Part shown: in pieces, positions 62,301-64,000 of the stretch
How the letters are laid out: the number at the start of each line of letters is the position of its first letter
Position numbering within the stretch: the first letter of the stretch is position 1
From: Pseudomonadota bacterium
Lineage (GTDB): Bacteria; Bdellovibrionota_C; UBA2361; SZUA-149; DAOLCO01
Assembly: GCA_027487795.1 (NCBI GenBank)
Contig: JAIYCX010000064.1
Location: forward strand, 1 to 64,000
Direction of reading: 5' to 3'
Length of the DNA: 64,000 nucleotides
Translations under genes and position numbers: made by a program
The notes under the pieces: model-generated
Seen by the model: the letters and a program-made list of their open reading frames with translations, nothing else
Told to the model about the DNA's origin: nothing
Database searches by the model: none

Positions 62301-64000
62301 TTACATCTTATGATGAGACCTAGCAATTCTTTCTGATCGCTCGAATATATTTTTCTCTATCTGATTCTGCCAATTCTCTCTAACAAAAGAGATTGATGGA
62401 AAGATAAGCTTATTATCATCCAGAATATCTTTTTTAAACAACTCCCCAGAGTATACAGAGACTATTAGCCTATTTGATAGGCCAGATAATAACTCATTTT
62501 TAGAAGCATCTTTTCCAGATTCTAAAAGCTTACTTATCATCGAAAGTTCAGACAACCTAAGCTTAGAATCTTCCGAAAGCACATCAGCAATACTTTCCTC
62601 AAGAAACTTACAATCATGGCCCAAGGTAGCATTACAAGTATACATTTTTAAATATGAATACTTGGTATTTCCTAATTCTTTAGCTTTTAATATTAACTCC
62701 GTAATTAATTCCCTACTAACAAACGACACTAAAGAAATTTCATCTAATTCCAGATCACGAAGAACACTGATGATACCATCTAAAATATCCGACTTAGAAT
62801 AGCTTGAATTAAAATCTAGGTAGGAAGAAAGAATGAGTCTACCTAAATCATATATCCTTCCCTTAGGCTCATCTACTGTTAAAAAATAATTATTTTTATC
62901 TTGTAACGATCTCTGTATTAACCACCTTACATAATTTAGCTTAGCCACCTTATCAAAAGACTCCGCTAGTTTATTTAAATTAGAGATAAAATCTAACTTA
63001 GGTTTCAGATCTCTGTAAGAAGAGAACAAAATATCCCCTATTCTTATATAATCTTGTACTTGAAATTTTATAGAATCTGCTCCTTTAGCCATAATATATT
63101 GAGATAATTTATCCGCTAAGCTCTCGGGAAGCGGACTCAGCTTATAAAGATTATCTATCGATCTCTTACGAATTTGAGAGTTATCAGACAAACATTCAAG
63201 CTGACTAGTAATAAACTGCATATAAAATTCGGACTTAGGAATTGCGGTACCTAATAATTCTATCTTTGGAATTGGAGATGTACGCTCTTGGCAAGAGAGC
63301 TTTGTAGAAGCACTAACAGCACTATTTAGTAAACTTTCTAATATTTTTTGATTTAAGGTATTGCCCGAATTTAACAACACTCTAGAAGAGTAAAACCTGA
63401 TAGTATCAACTCCTGACTGAGAAGCACTAGATAATTCATTGAGAGGTTCTTTAGATCTAAGTAAAGCAAGATAAGCTGATCTTCTTGTTTCCAAGTCCTT
63501 GTCAGACAACAAAGCTATCAGGAGTGGTACGAGCTCTTTATAAAAAGGAAATTCGGGACTCGAAACGACTCTCAATCCACTTTCACGGTGAAAAGAACTT
63601 GCTTGATCAGTTAAAAGCTTTTTTACTACTGGCAAACTTTGCTTACCTAATTGCGCAAAGTAAGAAAGGCTTGGGTTATGTGATCCAGTTCCTCTTAAAT
63701 AAAGAGGATATATTTGTTCTTCTAAAATTAATTTTTCTGCTAAGATTATAAGCTTTATATTCTTATACTCATAAGCTCGATCTAAGAATAAGAAGCAAAG
63801 CTGTTTATACTCTTTTGGAGAAACGACTTTCGCTGATTTCAATATCTCTTTTACTAATATGTCTTGATTAGCAGGACTTTTAGTTAGAGCGACAGTAGAA
63901 ACAACTTTTGCAAGAAAACCTCCATTAATAAACTCCTTGGAATAGAAATCCACTGATTTCTTTGTGAGTGGACACACTGAAGCTATGATAATTTCCCTAG
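62301..64000 (-). CDS. HEAT-like helical-repeat protein, N-terminus beyond window
   Basis: The last 558 residues before the stop at 62301 are alpha-helical, with HEAT-like pairs (KELVPLLIALLSDKDLETRRSAYLALLRS, SQIRKRSIDNLYKLSP). No enzyme motif was seen. A GTG at 63977 could start translation but has no ribosome-binding site. The frame stays open from there to the window end, so the gene probably begins outside and the N-terminus is incomplete. It lies 39 bases upstream of the glucan synthase gene in the same direction and may share its transcript. Confidence 0.6.
   Translation of the reverse strand, partial: REIIIASVCPLTKKSVDFYSKEFINGGFLAKVVSTVALTKSPANQDILVKEILKSAKVVSPKEYKQLCFLFLDRAYEYKNIKLIILAEKLILEEQIYPLYLRGTGSHNPSLSYFAQLGKQSLPVVKKLLTDQASSFHRESGLRVVSSPEFPFYKELVPLLIALLSDKDLETRRSAYLALLRSKEPLNELSSASQSGVDTIRFYSSRVLLNSGNTLNQKILESLLNSAVSASTKLSCQERTSPIPKIELLGTAIPKSEFYMQFITSQLECLSDNSQIRKRSIDNLYKLSPLPESLADKLSQYIMAKGADSIKFQVQDYIRIGDILFSSYRDLKPKLDFISNLNKLAESFDKVAKLNYVRWLIQRSLQDKNNYFLTVDEPKGRIYDLGRLILSSYLDFNSSYSKSDILDGIISVLRDLELDEISLVSFVSRELITELILKAKELGNTKYSYLKMYTCNATLGHDCKFLEESIADVLSEDSKLRLSELSMISKLLESGKDASKNELLSGLSNRLIVSVYSGELFKKDILDDNKLIFPSISFVRENWQNQIEKNIFERSERIARSHHKM

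Overview
The window is AT-rich DNA from a flagellated, diderm (Gram-negative-type) bacterium. LPS core genes (heptosyltransferases, a WaaP/KdkA-type sugar kinase), TamA/TamB-like outer-membrane assembly genes, lipoproteins and a meso-diaminopimelate peptidoglycan pathway (lysA, dapF, murE with a DNPR motif) support a diderm envelope. A flgB-to-motE operon next to sigma-54 activators recalls Bdellovibrionota/Oligoflexia or delta-proteobacteria; this placement is an inference. No tRNA, rRNA, CRISPR array, transposase or prophage was seen.

Layout. 0-3 kb: LPS core genes on the minus strand and a radical-SAM-like protein that has lost its cluster cysteines. 3-8 kb: an M48 lipoprotein peptidase, a small cytochrome c, a trypsin-like lipoprotein and an ABC exporter. 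8-10.8 kb: a flagellin whose variable region is replaced by seven PD40/TolB-type beta-propeller repeats, in locally GC-richer DNA and followed by a REP-like element. 10.8-18.5 kb: tamA-tamB, a dead GspE-like domain fused to a receiver, yheU and yhbY. 18.5-23 kb: a dockerin-bearing subtilase, small unknown proteins (one behind a textbook sigma-54 promoter and a structured leader) and a pseudo-receiver. 22.9-30.5 kb: motE, fliJIHGFE and flgCB. 30.7-34.8 kb: two sigma-54 activators, a soluble histidine kinase and an exported TPR protein in one operon. 35-38 kb: a methyltransferase-like protein, rpsT with a structured leader, and an unknown protein. 38-42.7 kb: an mqsRA toxin-antitoxin pair and a 1236-residue surface protein. 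42.6-53.6 kb: a GT-C-like membrane protein, a second ABC exporter, lysA-dapF diverging from murE, an acyl-CoA dehydrogenase and a tail-anchored coiled-coil protein. 53.6-64 kb: a 2877-residue cyclic beta-1,2-glucan synthase and a helical-repeat protein.

Two themes link the genes. One is envelope construction: LPS core, ABC exporters, TamAB, periplasmic glucan and DAP-type peptidoglycan. The other is motility under sigma-54: sigma-54-type promoter elements are visible before the activator operon, the flgB operon (-24 box only), the gene at 20858, and weakly the flagellin. The best novelty candidate is the beta-propeller flagellin, which would display a seven-bladed domain along the filament. 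No search or structure prediction was run; all assignments are by eye.
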